A DNA stretch of 64,000 nt, taken from assembly GCA_964615905.1 (NCBI GenBank), contig CAZTUB010000002.1:248001-312000 (forward strand). Reading direction: 5' to 3'. Position 1 is the first letter of the stretch, and each line of letters opens with the position of its first letter. Both the position numbers and the translations under genes were made by a program. This document shows, piece by piece, positions 53,198-62,593 of this stretch. A model generated the notes under the pieces. That model saw only the letters and a program-made list of their open reading frames with translations. It was not told the origin of the DNA and did no database searches. The stretch is from DATLMR01 sp964615905. Its GTDB lineage: Bacteria; Acidobacteriota; Blastocatellia; UBA7656.

Positions 53198-53500
53198 TCA
53201 ACTATTCGTAGGAGCGTTGAGTCTAAACTCTTTTCTCCACTCCCTGAAGTCGGCGCGGAACTCTACGAATTCATACCGCGTCTTATGAGTCAAAGCCTCA
53301 AACCGCTCAAGTCTGTCTTCCATTTCATCGAGCCGAGCCTCGACCTTCCCAAGCCGGGTTTCTACCTTTTCAAGGCGAGCTTCAACTTTGTCGAGACGCG
53401 TTTCCATGCTCTTACGGAAATCATCCATGCTCTGGCGAAAATCTGCGATACGCTCAAGCACAGTGTTGATGGTGGGGTGGGTTTCGAGTTCGTCGGTCAT
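53198..53500 (-). CDS. Small coiled-coil protein
   Basis: 100 residues. The middle (about 15-80) is a continuous heptad coiled coil with near-perfect repeats of KVEARLEKVETRLGKVEARL. No membrane segment or signal is visible. It is the last gene of the minus-strand efflux operon, 57 nt after the small membrane protein, but may be independent. It is convergent with the REC-HK-REC gene. Function unknown; a structural or adaptor role is only a guess. Confidence 0.6.
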   Translation of the reverse strand: MTDELETHPTINTVLERIADFRQSMDDFRKSMETRLDKVEARLEKVETRLGKVEARLDEMEDRLERFEALTHKTRYEFVEFRADFREWRKEFRLNAPTNS

Positions 53501-53557
53501 GACAAAAAGCCTCTTTCCGACCTGGGAACGGCTCTATCTTATCACACAGGCTGGAAT

Positions 53558-53926
53558 CTACGGAAAGGCGACTGTGACCGCTGTTGCCACGGAGGCGAGT
53601 ATCAAAGCGCGGCGGTGGATCCGGCGGGCTTTCAAGCGAAGTTTTTTCACCACGGCTTCATCTTCGATGACCTCTTCGCCCGCGTCCATGTTGCACGTCC
53701 CGCGTGCCGCGAGTGCGATGCAGGTCTTTTCGCGAGCCTGTAAAAGTCCGAGCCCGCCTATCCACAGAGGGAAGAAGACCACTGCCCGCAAAAATCGCGG
53801 CGCGTCGTAAGCTATCATAAGGAAGATCAGCCCTACGCCCACCACAAGAAAGGCTATCCCCATGACGCGCCGCTTCGCCCGCTCTCGCGGCCCGATGTTA
53901 TTAATAATGTTGATCTCCGACTTCAT
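53558..53926 (-). CDS. Small membrane protein at the end of the efflux operon
   Basis: 122 residues. Two close hydrophobic helices (about 20-40 and 47-65) are followed by a cytoplasmic or periplasmic acidic/basic loop and a C-terminal hydrophobic helix (about 105-120). The two cysteines (TCIALAARGTC) stand close together after the helices. Its ATG overlaps the lipoprotein adaptor stop by 4 nt (ATGA), so the two are translationally coupled. I do not recognise the family; it resembles DUF-type membrane proteins with an RRVMG start. Confidence 0.6.
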   Translation of the reverse strand: MKSEINIINNIGPRERAKRRVMGIAFLVVGVGLIFLMIAYDAPRFLRAVVFFPLWIGGLGLLQAREKTCIALAARGTCNMDAGEEVIEDEAVVKKLRLKARRIHRRALILASVATAVTVAFP

Positions 53927-54540
53927 CGGTTGTTTGAAGAGAGCGTGGCGATGGTCTGCCCGGCTGCGACTCGCTGCCCGACGCGTGTGGCCAGCACGCG
54001 CACAGTGCCCGATTGAGGGACGCGCACGGCTATGACATTTTCCTGCACGGGGGGCGCTGACCTGTTCTGCTGAGGGATTGATGCGCCTATCTGCGCGCTC
54101 GCGGCTCTGTCGCGTGCGCGGGCGAGCCGCTCCTGCGCCTGCTGATACACGGCGCGCGCGGCGTCCAGCTGGGCCTGCGGCGCAGCGCCGGACCGGACGA
54201 GCGGCTCGACGCGTTGAACCTCGACAGCCGCGCGGTTGGCTTCGGCTTCCGCGTCGGCTATCTCTTTTTGCGCAGCGCCAACCTGATTGCGAGCCCGCGC
54301 CTGATCGTCCGCGCGATCATCCGCCGCAACTGGCGCATCCGGCTTTACGGCTATCTCTATGATGGCCGCGCCTTCGGTTACGGCCGCGCCTTCGCTCACA
54401 AGCACCCGTCTGACTTCGCCTGTCGCGGGGGCCTTGACTACTATAAGACCGGCCGCCGCATCGTTCGCGTTTTTAGAGCGGCACGCCGCGTTGGCTATGA
54501 ACGCTATCAAGGCCAGCGAAAAGATTGCTCGTCTTTTCAT
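53923..54540 (-). CDS. Biotinyl/lipoyl-like lipoprotein adaptor (HlyD-type)
   Basis: 205 residues from the ATG at 54540; a TTG at 54561 would overlap the upstream stop (TTGA). Signal peptide with lipobox-like ANAAC around residue 20. A barrel-sandwich half (VVKAPATGEVRRVLVSEGAAVTEG, about 35-60), a helical hairpin rich in Ala/Gln (about 75-155) and a second half (AVRVPQSGTVRVLATRVGQRVAAG, about 172-195) form a short periplasmic adaptor. The membrane-proximal domain of full adaptors is absent. The operon already has a full adaptor (59669-61003), so this one is a second, truncated type. Confidence 0.8.
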   Translation of the reverse strand: MKRRAIFSLALIAFIANAACRSKNANDAAAGLIVVKAPATGEVRRVLVSEGAAVTEGAAIIEIAVKPDAPVAADDRADDQARARNQVGAAQKEIADAEAEANRAAVEVQRVEPLVRSGAAPQAQLDAARAVYQQAQERLARARDRAASAQIGASIPQQNRSAPPVQENVIAVRVPQSGTVRVLATRVGQRVAAGQTIATLSSNNR

Positions 54541-54557
54541 CACCGCCGGTTTCCCAG

Positions 54558-56366
54558 TCAACGCTGTTCGACCTGTTCGAGCTGTCGAACAGGGGTGTCT
54601 GTATGCACAACGATATTATGGCTCTGTAGCGTTGAGCCCGTCGCGCGCTGGAAGTCTGCTATGGCCCTGTTCAAATCGGTCTGCGCTTGAAGCTCGCGCC
54701 CTCGCGCAGCCGTCAGCTCCGTCTGCCGCTGCAACACGAGAAAGACTGTCGAAAGCCCTCCCTCAAAACGTCGCTGCTCGCTTGCTGCCTGCTGCTCGGC
54801 AGACGACCGCGCGGTGGCGGCAGCCGCGAGCCTTGCCTCAGCCGACCTGACGGCTTGCAGCGTGTTGCGAACCTCTGCTTCGACCTGCTGCTCGATTGAC
54901 TGGCGCTGGTTCTCGATCCTACGACCCTCGGCCAGCGACCGACCGAGGTTTGCTTCGGCGGTGCGGTTGCCTACCGGGAACGAGAACGTCACGCCCACTC
55001 TCGTCGTCGGAAAGTTCAGGCCGAACAGATTCGACAAAGATTGAGCCGGGCCGCCGATGAAAAGCTCTGGCAACTGACCGCTTGCAGCGGGCGGCGGCAG
55101 CGGCGTCAGGCCCGCCAGGGCCGACAGCTCGTTTATGCGCGCAAGCTGGGCCGCGCTTCCACCGGCGAACGGGTTCGCTCCGTTTACAACCGATCCCGCC
55201 AATCCCGCCGCGCTGTAGGATGCGACAAGGTTGATCTCCGGCCTTGTCTGATCGCGAAAGAAGCGCGTGTTGATCTTGTTGATCTCGGCTGTCGTCGCCA
55301 CCTGTTGAATCTCGGACCGGTTCGCCAGCGCAGCCGCGACGGCTTGATTTAGCTCCACGCGAGGCGGGTCAAGGCTGACGGGGCTTGTAGGCAGAATGGC
55401 GCGCGACCACAGCGGCGCATTGCGGTTGGGCAGCATCAGCGATTTCAACTCGTTTTCGGCGCGAGTCAACGCCTCCTGCGCGGTGTAGACGTTCTGCTCG
55501 AATGTCGCCACCTGAGTTTCGGCCGCCGTAATATCTATCGGGGCGAGCACCCCTTCGGCTACCAGGCGGCGATTGCTCTCAAGCTGCGTCTGCGCCTGCT
55601 TTACCGCGTCTATCTGCACCTGCAGGTTTCTGAGCGAGAAGATCATGTTCCAGTAGGCCTGCTGGACACGCGTGATCGTCTCGATGGCACGCTGGCGAAA
55701 CTGCTCGTCGGAGAGCGTGAGATTTCGCTTGGCGATCTCGATGCGGCGGCGATTGTCGTCTATACGCAGCCCGCGCAAAAGCGGCTGTGTGTATGTAAGA
55801 GTCAGCGAGCTAGGGTATTGAGGGTTGAGCGCGGTGAATTGATTATTCGTGTTGCTTCGGCCCGCGCTGAGGTCTATCGAGTACGCGCCGCCGAGCAAAG
55901 GCGAGCTGCCCGAAACGCGCACGTCGCCCGTGACTCCCGACTGTGTGATCTTGCCGTCGGTCCCGCCGCTGATGAAAGAGGCTGCAGGCGTCGTCGTCCG
56001 CGTGTAATCAAGCTCCGAGAAGATGCGCGGGTCATAAACGCCCTCGGCGGCCTTCAAATCGAAGCCCGCGATCTCGACATCTATCCGCGAAGCGTTTATG
56101 TCTTTGTTATTGGCAAGCGCGAGCGCGATGGCTTCGTTCAAGGTCAGCGGCACTTGATCCGCAAGGTTGACGCCGACTCTTTCAATCGAAGGCAGCGGGC
56201 GCGCGGGCGCTTGATAATTTGGCGCAACGGGCGGTGGCGATTGCGGCAGCTGCGGGGCCTGTTGCTGCGACGGGGGTGATTGCGCCAAGCCTTTCGGGGC
56301 AAGCCCGGCGCTTGCCGCAAAAACGCTCGCGCATATCACCGTAACAATAAGCTTTTTAAGTCGCAT
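54558..56366 (-). CDS. TolC-family outer-membrane efflux protein
   Basis: 602 residues from the ATG at 56366, which starts a signal peptide (MRLKKLIVTVICASVFAAS, cleavage near GLAQS); longer frames run into the RND gene. A Pro/Gln-rich linker (about 30-55) is followed by the duplicated TolC fold: long helices and strands with VPLTLNEAIALALANNKDIN, RNLTLSDEQFRQRAIETITR and a repeat in the second half (EVRNTLQAVRSAEARLAAA). It forms the outer-membrane duct for the RND pump. It follows the pump gene by 19 nt and the adaptor lipoprotein follows it. Confidence 0.9.
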   Translation of the reverse strand: MRLKKLIVTVICASVFAASAGLAPKGLAQSPPSQQQAPQLPQSPPPVAPNYQAPARPLPSIERVGVNLADQVPLTLNEAIALALANNKDINASRIDVEIAGFDLKAAEGVYDPRIFSELDYTRTTTPAASFISGGTDGKITQSGVTGDVRVSGSSPLLGGAYSIDLSAGRSNTNNQFTALNPQYPSSLTLTYTQPLLRGLRIDDNRRRIEIAKRNLTLSDEQFRQRAIETITRVQQAYWNMIFSLRNLQVQIDAVKQAQTQLESNRRLVAEGVLAPIDITAAETQVATFEQNVYTAQEALTRAENELKSLMLPNRNAPLWSRAILPTSPVSLDPPRVELNQAVAAALANRSEIQQVATTAEINKINTRFFRDQTRPEINLVASYSAAGLAGSVVNGANPFAGGSAAQLARINELSALAGLTPLPPPAASGQLPELFIGGPAQSLSNLFGLNFPTTRVGVTFSFPVGNRTAEANLGRSLAEGRRIENQRQSIEQQVEAEVRNTLQAVRSAEARLAAAATARSSAEQQAASEQRRFEGGLSTVFLVLQRQTELTAARGRELQAQTDLNRAIADFQRATGSTLQSHNIVVHTDTPVRQLEQVEQR

Positions 56367-56385
56367 GGTCTCTGGCCTCAACCCT

Positions 56386-59300
56386 TTAATCGCCCGAAGT
56401 CTGGTCTGCATAGTTCTTCCCTTTCGATTTGCGCGAGCCGGCGTCTCGCGAGCGTGTCTCTGCGAAGCGGCGGCGCACGGAGCTTCCGATGCCGCGATAA
56501 CGCTCGCCGATATAGCTCCACACGCGCAGCTCGCCCAGGTCTTCAAATAGCGAGTAGAAGACGGGGACCGCCAGCAGTGTCAGCAGCAAACAGAGCGTCT
56601 GGCCGCCCACAACGAGAACACCGATTGACCTGTTAGTGCCCGACCCCGGACCGCTAGATATAACGAGCGGGATCATGCCCGCGACCAGCGCGATGGTCGT
56701 CATAAGGATTGGCCGCAAGCGGTCGCGGTTAGCCTGAATGATCGCGTCATGGCGAGTCATCCCGCTTGCCCTGAGCCCGTTCGTGTGATCGATCTGCAAG
56801 ATAGCGTTCTTCTTTACGACGCCGAACAGGAGCAGAAGCCCCAGACCGGAGAATATGTTTACTGTCTGCCCCATTATCAGCAGCGACAGTATGCCGAACG
56901 GCAGCGCGAGCGGCAGCGTCAACAAGATCGTTATCGGGTGGATGAACGATTCGAACTGCGCCGCAAGCACAAGGTACATGAAGATGAAAGAGAGCGCGAA
57001 GGCGAGCATGAAGTAGTAGCCTGAGCGCGCAAGCTCTTTGGAGCGGCCCGCCGGGCCGGTGGTGTAACCCGGCTCCATCTTCAACTCGTTTACGAAGCTT
57101 GCGATCTGGGTTATCACCGCCGCCTGCGAGCCGCCCGGCTTTACGTTGGCTGAAAGCATCACCTGTCGCTGGCGGTTCAACCGGTCGATGCTCGAAGGGC
57201 CTGTGCCTTGCTCGACACGCACGACGTTGTCGAGGCTGACCCATCCGCCGTTGGTCGAGCCTACTATCATACGCTTCAAACCTTCGGCGCTGGCGCGGTA
57301 CTCTCCCGTTGCCCTCAGAACCACATCGTACTGGTCTTTGCCTTCGTTAAAGGTCGAGACCTCTTGCCCCGCGACAAGCGTGTTCAGGGCCTGAGCTATA
57401 TCGCCGACGCGCACGCCCAGGTCTGCCGCGCGCGCGCGGTCGATCTCTACGCGCAGCTCAGGCTTGCCCGCTATGAGCGAGCTGTCGACGTCAACCACGT
57501 CGGGTATCGTCTTCATCTTTTCAAGCAGCGCCTCCGAGTACGCGCTCAGCTTCGCAAGATCGGGGCCGCTGATGACATATTGGATATCGGCGTTGCGAAC
57601 GCCGCCGCCTGAGATCGCGGCGACTTCCTGCAAGCTCGTTCGAAGCTCTTTCGGGTACTTCTTGAGAAGCTCGCGGGCGCGCGCCATGAGCTGCTGCTGC
57701 GACTCGTCGCGGTCTTTGATCTCTTTGAGCTTGACGTATATCGACGCCGAATTGACTATCTCCTGCTGGCCGCCGCCAATAGTTGTGAGCGTGTCGGTCA
57801 CGCCGGGGAGCGTCTTCATATCCGAAGCTATGCGCTCGACCACGGTAGTTGTCGCCGCAAGAGTGGAGCCTTCCGTCGTGCGAACAGAGATTTCGAATTG
57901 CGACTGGTCGTCCACAGGCAGAAAGTTTTTGCCGACCATCATGAAAAGCGGGACGATGCTCAAGATAGCGACGCCGCACAGCGTCACAACCATCCACCTG
58001 TGCGCGAGCGCCCAGTGCAGCATCTTTGAGTAAGTGCGGTCAATCACGCTGTAGAAGCGCGACTCTTTTGAATCCTTGTGCGCCCGTACCGAATCGTCTT
58101 CGATTGCGGCGGGTTCGGAAGTCGGCGCCGATTCGCCGCCCGCAACCGCGAGCGTCTCTTCGCGGCGCTTAATGAGCCGCGCGCAAAGCATCGGCGTAAG
58201 CGTGAACGACACGAGCAGCGACACGCCTATGGCGAACGACGCCGTGAGCCCGAACGACGACATGAAGCGTCCGACCATGCCGCCCATGAAACCGACCGGC
58301 ACGAAGACCGCGAGCAGCGAAAGCGTCGTCGCCATGACGGCGAGCCCGATCTCGCGCGTGCCTTCGATGGCCGCTTGAAACGGGGCCATGCCTTTCTCTT
58401 CGACAAAGCGGTATATGTTTTCAAGCACGACTATCGCGTCGTCAATCACTATGCCCACCATGAGCGTCAGCGCCAGCATGGTGATCTGGTTTAGCGTGTA
58501 GTCCATGGCGGCCATCACGCCGAAGGTGGCGATGATCGAGGTCGGGATGGCGATGGCCGCGATCATGGTCGAGCGAAAATTCCACAGGAAGAGAAAGACG
58601 ACTATCGCGGCAAGCACGCCGCCCTCTACGAGGTGCGTCTTGATAGAGTCAATCGCCGCCTTGATGAATATCGACTGGTCGCCGACTATCTGCGTGCGCA
58701 TACCGGCGGGCAACGTGGGGGCAATCTCTGCGAGCCGCTCTTTGACGGCGTCTGCGACCGCGACGGTATTCTGTCCCGACTGCTTTGCGACGACGAGCGT
58801 GACGGCGGGCTGGCCGTTTAAGAACGCGGCGGTGCGCTGTTCCTCGGCTTCGTCGGCCGCGCGCCCTATGTCGCTTAGCTTGACGGCGTAAAGCCCGCGC
58901 GTGGCGACGGCGATGTTGTTGAACTCGGCCGGGTCTGTTATGCGGCCCATCGTCCGAACGGTAAGCTCGCGCGTTCCTTCATCGACGCGCCCGCCGGGGA
59001 CTTCCATATTCTGTAGCCGCACGGCGGCGGCGACCTCCGCGACAGTGACGTTGTAGGCGCGCATCTTGTCCGGGTCGAGCCAGATGTGTATCTCGCGCTC
59101 CTGCTGGCCTACCATCTGAACCTGGCCGACCCCGTTGATGCTTTCGATGCGCTGCTTGATCTGCTTATCGGCTATCTCTGTGACGTCGCGCAACGAGCGC
59201 GGCCCTGACACGGCTATGCGCACGACGGGCGCGGCGTCGGCGTCGAGTTTCTGTATGACGGGCTCTTCGGCGGTTTCGGGCAGGTCGCCCAGGATGAGGT

Positions 59301-59640
59301 TTACTTTATCGCGCACCTCCTGTGCTGCCACGTCCGCGTCCTTATCGAGTATGAAGTTGACGAAGACCTGTGAAACGCCCTCGACAGAGGTCGAGCGCAG
59401 CTCGTCTATGCCGCTGATGGTATTGACAGCGGCTTCAACTTTATCCGTTACTTCGGTCTCTATCTCTTGAGGCGAGGCACCGGGGTTGACCACCGTGATC
59501 GTTACGACAGGGAAATCAACCTTCGGGAACAGGTCTACGCCGAGCGAGAAGAAGGAGAAGATGCCGACGACCGTCAGCGCCAGAATCAAGACCGTGGCAA
59601 AGACGGGGCGGCGTACACAAATTTCAGCTAGCTTTTGCAT
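56386..59640 (-). CDS. RND-family (HAE1/AcrB type) efflux pump
   Basis: 1084 residues in the usual layout: one N-terminal helix (PVFATVLILALTVVGIFSFF), a large periplasmic pore/docking domain (about 30-340), six helices, a second periplasmic part (about 565-880) and five or six more helices. The proton-relay Asp pair lies in MVGIVIDDAIVVLENIYRFV. The FFSLGVDLFPKVDFPVV start and SIEGTREIG-like loop are typical. About 40 polar residues extend the C-terminus. It expels drugs or lipids using proton flow. It lies in a TetR-MFP-RND-TolC operon. Confidence 0.95.
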   Translation of the reverse strand: MQKLAEICVRRPVFATVLILALTVVGIFSFFSLGVDLFPKVDFPVVTITVVNPGASPQEIETEVTDKVEAAVNTISGIDELRSTSVEGVSQVFVNFILDKDADVAAQEVRDKVNLILGDLPETAEEPVIQKLDADAAPVVRIAVSGPRSLRDVTEIADKQIKQRIESINGVGQVQMVGQQEREIHIWLDPDKMRAYNVTVAEVAAAVRLQNMEVPGGRVDEGTRELTVRTMGRITDPAEFNNIAVATRGLYAVKLSDIGRAADEAEEQRTAAFLNGQPAVTLVVAKQSGQNTVAVADAVKERLAEIAPTLPAGMRTQIVGDQSIFIKAAIDSIKTHLVEGGVLAAIVVFLFLWNFRSTMIAAIAIPTSIIATFGVMAAMDYTLNQITMLALTLMVGIVIDDAIVVLENIYRFVEEKGMAPFQAAIEGTREIGLAVMATTLSLLAVFVPVGFMGGMVGRFMSSFGLTASFAIGVSLLVSFTLTPMLCARLIKRREETLAVAGGESAPTSEPAAIEDDSVRAHKDSKESRFYSVIDRTYSKMLHWALAHRWMVVTLCGVAILSIVPLFMMVGKNFLPVDDQSQFEISVRTTEGSTLAATTTVVERIASDMKTLPGVTDTLTTIGGGQQEIVNSASIYVKLKEIKDRDESQQQLMARARELLKKYPKELRTSLQEVAAISGGGVRNADIQYVISGPDLAKLSAYSEALLEKMKTIPDVVDVDSSLIAGKPELRVEIDRARAADLGVRVGDIAQALNTLVAGQEVSTFNEGKDQYDVVLRATGEYRASAEGLKRMIVGSTNGGWVSLDNVVRVEQGTGPSSIDRLNRQRQVMLSANVKPGGSQAAVITQIASFVNELKMEPGYTTGPAGRSKELARSGYYFMLAFALSFIFMYLVLAAQFESFIHPITILLTLPLALPFGILSLLIMGQTVNIFSGLGLLLLFGVVKKNAILQIDHTNGLRASGMTRHDAIIQANRDRLRPILMTTIALVAGMIPLVISSGPGSGTNRSIGVLVVGGQTLCLLLTLLAVPVFYSLFEDLGELRVWSYIGERYRGIGSSVRRRFAETRSRDAGSRKSKGKNYADQTSGD

Positions 59641-59668
59641 AGTTCCTCAGCACCTGTTGAAGAGCCTG

Positions 59669-61003
59669 TCACAGGCGCGTGATCTCTGCGCCGTCAAATA
59701 GCTGGTCGAGGTTGCCTGTGGCTACCACTTCTCCGGCGTTGACGCCTGAGATGATGCGCACAAGCCCGCCCGACTCTTCGCCCGCCTGCACGACTCGCAG
59801 CCGCGCCGTCGAGCCTTCGATGACATAGACGCGCGCGGAGCCTGTTCCCGCCTCGTTCATAACGGCCTCGCGCGGAACGAAGACCCCCTCCGTGCCGCCC
59901 GGCTGCATAATGCGCCCCGTGGCGAACATGTTAGGTCGCAGCACGTTTCCGGGGTTGGTCATTTCGACCTCGACCGTGACCGTTCTCGAAGCAGGATCAA
60001 TCGCGGGGTTGACGATTTTGACCTGTCCGCCGAACTCTCTTTCGGGAAATGCCGACACGGTCGCGACGACCGCCAGACCGGCACGCACGCGCCCCGCGTC
60101 GGCTTCGGGCAGTTGCAGCCGCAACTTGATAGGGTTCGTGCGAAGCAGCGTGGCGATCTTCGACGCGGGGGTGACATACTCGCCGGCGGCTATCGGGCGG
60201 TCGCTGATGTAGCCCGCGAAAGGAGCGGTGACGACCGAATCGGCGACCGCTTTTCGAGCAAGCGCGGCCTGCGAGCGGGCCGAATCGAGTTGAGCCTGCG
60301 CCGCCGCTATCCCTGTGTTGCTCGTCCGCGCGACGTTGATCGCGACCTCCAGAGCCTGTCGGGCGGCGTTCGCCTGAGCGCGCGCGGTCTCCGCCTGAGC
60401 GCGCGCCTGGTCGTAGACGCTGCGCGAAACGTCGCCCGATTCGACAAGCCTTGTGTAGCGGGCGGCGTTGGTTTCGGCCAGACGCGCCTGCGCCTCGGCC
60501 GCTTCGTAGTTCTGTCGGGCGGCGCGGACTTCGGCCACTTCGTTTGCATTAAAGCTCCCGCCCTGAGCGATGCCGAGTTTTTCCTGAGCCTGTTTGACGG
60601 CCGCCGCCGCCTGTCTCTCGGCGGCTTCGGCCTGCTGTAAACGCAGCCGCGCGTCTCGATCATCAAGTCGAGCTATGACCGCTCCCGCGCCTACGAACGC
60701 GCCGACATCGACCGGGGTCGCCACGACCTGGCCGCTCGTCTCCGGCGCTACGTCTGACGATTCGTCGGCGGCAAAACTGCCCGTGGCCTGAAGGTATGCG
60801 GCGACCGATTGCGTTACGGCGGGAGAAGTTGACACGGCGACTGGCGCAAGCTCCGAGGCCGCGCCCGTTTCGGCCTTTGCGGCCTCGTCCGCGCCGGAGC
60901 GGCCGCGTGTAGCGAAAATCATCACCAGTATCAGCAACGCGCCGAGCGCCGCAAAGATATAGAATTTCCTGCTCTGCGAAGATAGCTTCTGTACGAGCTT
61001 CAT
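59669..61003 (-). CDS. RND efflux membrane-fusion adaptor
   Basis: 444 residues. A membrane anchor (about residues 12-32, FYIFAALGALLILVMIFATR) is followed by an acidic stretch and the adaptor fold: VSTSPAVTQSVAAYLQATGS, a lipoyl half-site (DVGAFVGAGAVIARLDDRDA), long helical hairpin (about 130-240, Ala/Gln/Arg-rich), second half-site (VVTAPFAGYISDRPIAAGEY), barrel and a C-terminal MP domain (VFVPREAVMNEAG). It bridges the inner-membrane pump and TolC. It begins 7 nt after tetR stop and is 28 nt from the pump gene. Confidence 0.93.
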   Translation of the reverse strand: MKLVQKLSSQSRKFYIFAALGALLILVMIFATRGRSGADEAAKAETGAASELAPVAVSTSPAVTQSVAAYLQATGSFAADESSDVAPETSGQVVATPVDVGAFVGAGAVIARLDDRDARLRLQQAEAAERQAAAAVKQAQEKLGIAQGGSFNANEVAEVRAARQNYEAAEAQARLAETNAARYTRLVESGDVSRSVYDQARAQAETARAQANAARQALEVAINVARTSNTGIAAAQAQLDSARSQAALARKAVADSVVTAPFAGYISDRPIAAGEYVTPASKIATLLRTNPIKLRLQLPEADAGRVRAGLAVVATVSAFPEREFGGQVKIVNPAIDPASRTVTVEVEMTNPGNVLRPNMFATGRIMQPGGTEGVFVPREAVMNEAGTGSARVYVIEGSTARLRVVQAGEESGGLVRIISGVNAGEVVATGNLDQLFDGAEITRL

Positions 61004-61010
61004 AAGACCT

Positions 61011-61703
61011 CTACTTCTGTTTTTTTATGCTTTTGTCAGGCGAACCGTTTTCCCGCAGCCCGTCGAGGAATAAGTGCGTGAAGGTTTCGACCGCTTCGTC
61101 GTCGCTTATCTGGACCAGTTTGAAGTCGAGCAGCGATTTGACGAGCGAGTGATGAAGTGACATCCCAAGAAAAGCGCGCACGGCGGCAACCGCGTTGACG
61201 CGGCGAAATGCCCCCTCGCGCTGCCTTGTAGCGATGTAGTCCTGGAGGAAATCGTATATCAGCTTGAACTGTTTTTCTCGAAACTGCTGCGCGAGGTCGT
61301 GCCCCTCAAGCGCCGAATAGAGCATAAGCCGCAGGAAGTCTACGTCCTCGCGGTGGTGCTCAAGGATTCGAGACGACAGCAGGCGAAACAAGCCCTCGTC
61401 GTCGCGGCGCTCGGCATACTCGCGCAGCTCTTCGAGCCAGTCTTCGCAATTGATCTGCTGCGCCTTCGAATCGAGTATGGCAGCGTAGAGATCGTCTTTG
61501 GTCGCAAAGTGGCGAAAGATTATCGCCTCGGTCACGCCCGCTGCCGCCGCTATCTCTTTCGTCGTCGTCCCGCTAAAGCCCTTCTGCGAAAAGAGGCGTA
61601 TCGCCACCTTTATCAACTGGCGGCGGCGGCCTTCGCTCGACATCCGTCCGACTTCCTCTTCGCAGCTTCGTGCCGCCGGCGCTTTTATAAGAATCTTCGA
61701 CAC
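61011..61703 (-). CDS. TetR-family repressor of the efflux operon
   Basis: 230 residues from the GTG at 61703, which is 8 nt after GAGGAGG; a GTG at 61715 lies inside that SD and is less likely. The HTH region is about residues 25-75 (LIKVAIRLFSQKGFSGTTTK, then EAIIFRHFATKDDLYAAI), followed by the all-helical ligand-binding domain. It probably represses the operon it heads: two palindromes of its likely operator overlap just upstream (61723-61753). The inducing ligand is unknown but should be a pump substrate. Confidence 0.9.
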   Translation of the reverse strand: MSKILIKAPAARSCEEEVGRMSSEGRRRQLIKVAIRLFSQKGFSGTTTKEIAAAAGVTEAIIFRHFATKDDLYAAILDSKAQQINCEDWLEELREYAERRDDEGLFRLLSSRILEHHREDVDFLRLMLYSALEGHDLAQQFREKQFKLIYDFLQDYIATRQREGAFRRVNAVAAVRAFLGMSLHHSLVKSLLDFKLVQISDDEAVETFTHLFLDGLRENGSPDKSIKKQK

Positions 61704-61722
61704 CTTGAACTCCACCTCCTCG

Positions 61723-61753
61723 CTTACTTTGTTTAGTAAGTAAGCACTTACTT
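61723..61753. promoter_or_regulatory. Double palindrome operator upstream of tetR
   Basis: CTTACT-TTGTTT-AGTAAG (61723-61740) overlaps AAGTAAG-CA-CTTACTT (61738-61753), both perfect. They lie about 20-50 nt before the TetR-gene start, the usual place for autoregulation by a TetR dimer. Confidence 0.7.
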
Positions 61754-61828
61754 ATTCTAGTGGATAAGATGAAATCGGTCAATTAGAACTTCCGTGACGC
61801 GCTCGAAAGGGGGTAGACTCTGGGGCGT

Positions 61829-62593
61829 ATGGACAATTATCTGCAAGAGCGCGGGGCGCGGCTGCGCGAGTTCTTCGAGCTTGCGGAGGATATCGACCTG
61901 CTCGGCGGCCGGGCTGTTTTGCCGGATATACAACCGCACGAGGCCGACCATCTAGAGCGGTTCAATCTAGAATGGCACATAATCCCCGACGCGGAAGCAG
62001 TGCCTTTTGACGAGTCCTACGCGCGGCGGCTCTACCCCATGTGCTCAAGAGATTTCGCGAGCCCGAGGCACCACTCGACGAGCTGCCACAAGGCGCTTGT
62101 TGCAGGGCACAGCCGCCACCAGGGGCGTGTGCTGGCGGTCGAGACCACGCGCAAGCCGCGTTACCTGCCGGGCAACAGGCAGTTTTACGGGACCGAGTAC
62201 GGCTTCGACGCGACGGCGGACCCTTTTGCACAGTACCTGGGGCTGGCGAGGTTTGCTACGCCTACGCGCTACGGGCACGACTACGTTTCGCTTCGTGAGT
62301 TTCTCGATGTAGTCAACCGCGACTGGCGCGCGCGAACCCTTATGCCGAACGGCTATCGTTTGACGATCTGCCCGCCCGCCGTGTTAAATCTCGTGGGCAC
62401 TCTGTTTCACGCGGAGTGGAGCGAGACTGAAGCCCTTGAGCTCGGTTTTTACCGAGACGATCACGGAAATGCTAAATGTTACGCCGTGGGCTCAAACGGT
62501 CCGGGCGATTTCTCGTACATACACGAGATCGAAACCAACTCGGACTGGACGCTGCTCGGCTTTCGCCTCGCGCTCGTGCCCGATGAAGCATAA
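61829..62593 (+). CDS. Uncharacterised soluble protein
   Basis: 254 residues; a weak GGGG-rich region precedes the ATG. No signal or membrane helix. The sequence is rich in His, Arg and aromatic residues (HHSTSCHKALVAGHSRHQG, YGTEYGFDATADPF, PTRYGHDYVSLREF). It looks like one folded alpha/beta domain with a mixed N-terminal helix (DNYLQERGARLREFFELAED). I do not recognise the family. It is divergent from tetR, and its TAA begins hairpin element R7. It could be regulated from the same region. Confidence 0.6.
   Translation: MDNYLQERGARLREFFELAEDIDLLGGRAVLPDIQPHEADHLERFNLEWHIIPDAEAVPFDESYARRLYPMCSRDFASPRHHSTSCHKALVAGHSRHQGRVLAVETTRKPRYLPGNRQFYGTEYGFDATADPFAQYLGLARFATPTRYGHDYVSLREFLDVVNRDWRARTLMPNGYRLTICPPAVLNLVGTLFHAEWSETEALELGFYRDDHGNAKCYAVGSNGPGDFSYIHEIETNSDWTLLGFRLALVPDEA

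Noticed and set aside
56367..56546. TolC-like gene starting 60 codons upstream
   Set aside because: The extension overlaps the RND pump coding sequence and hides the signal peptide; the ATG at 56366 gives a proper signal peptide.
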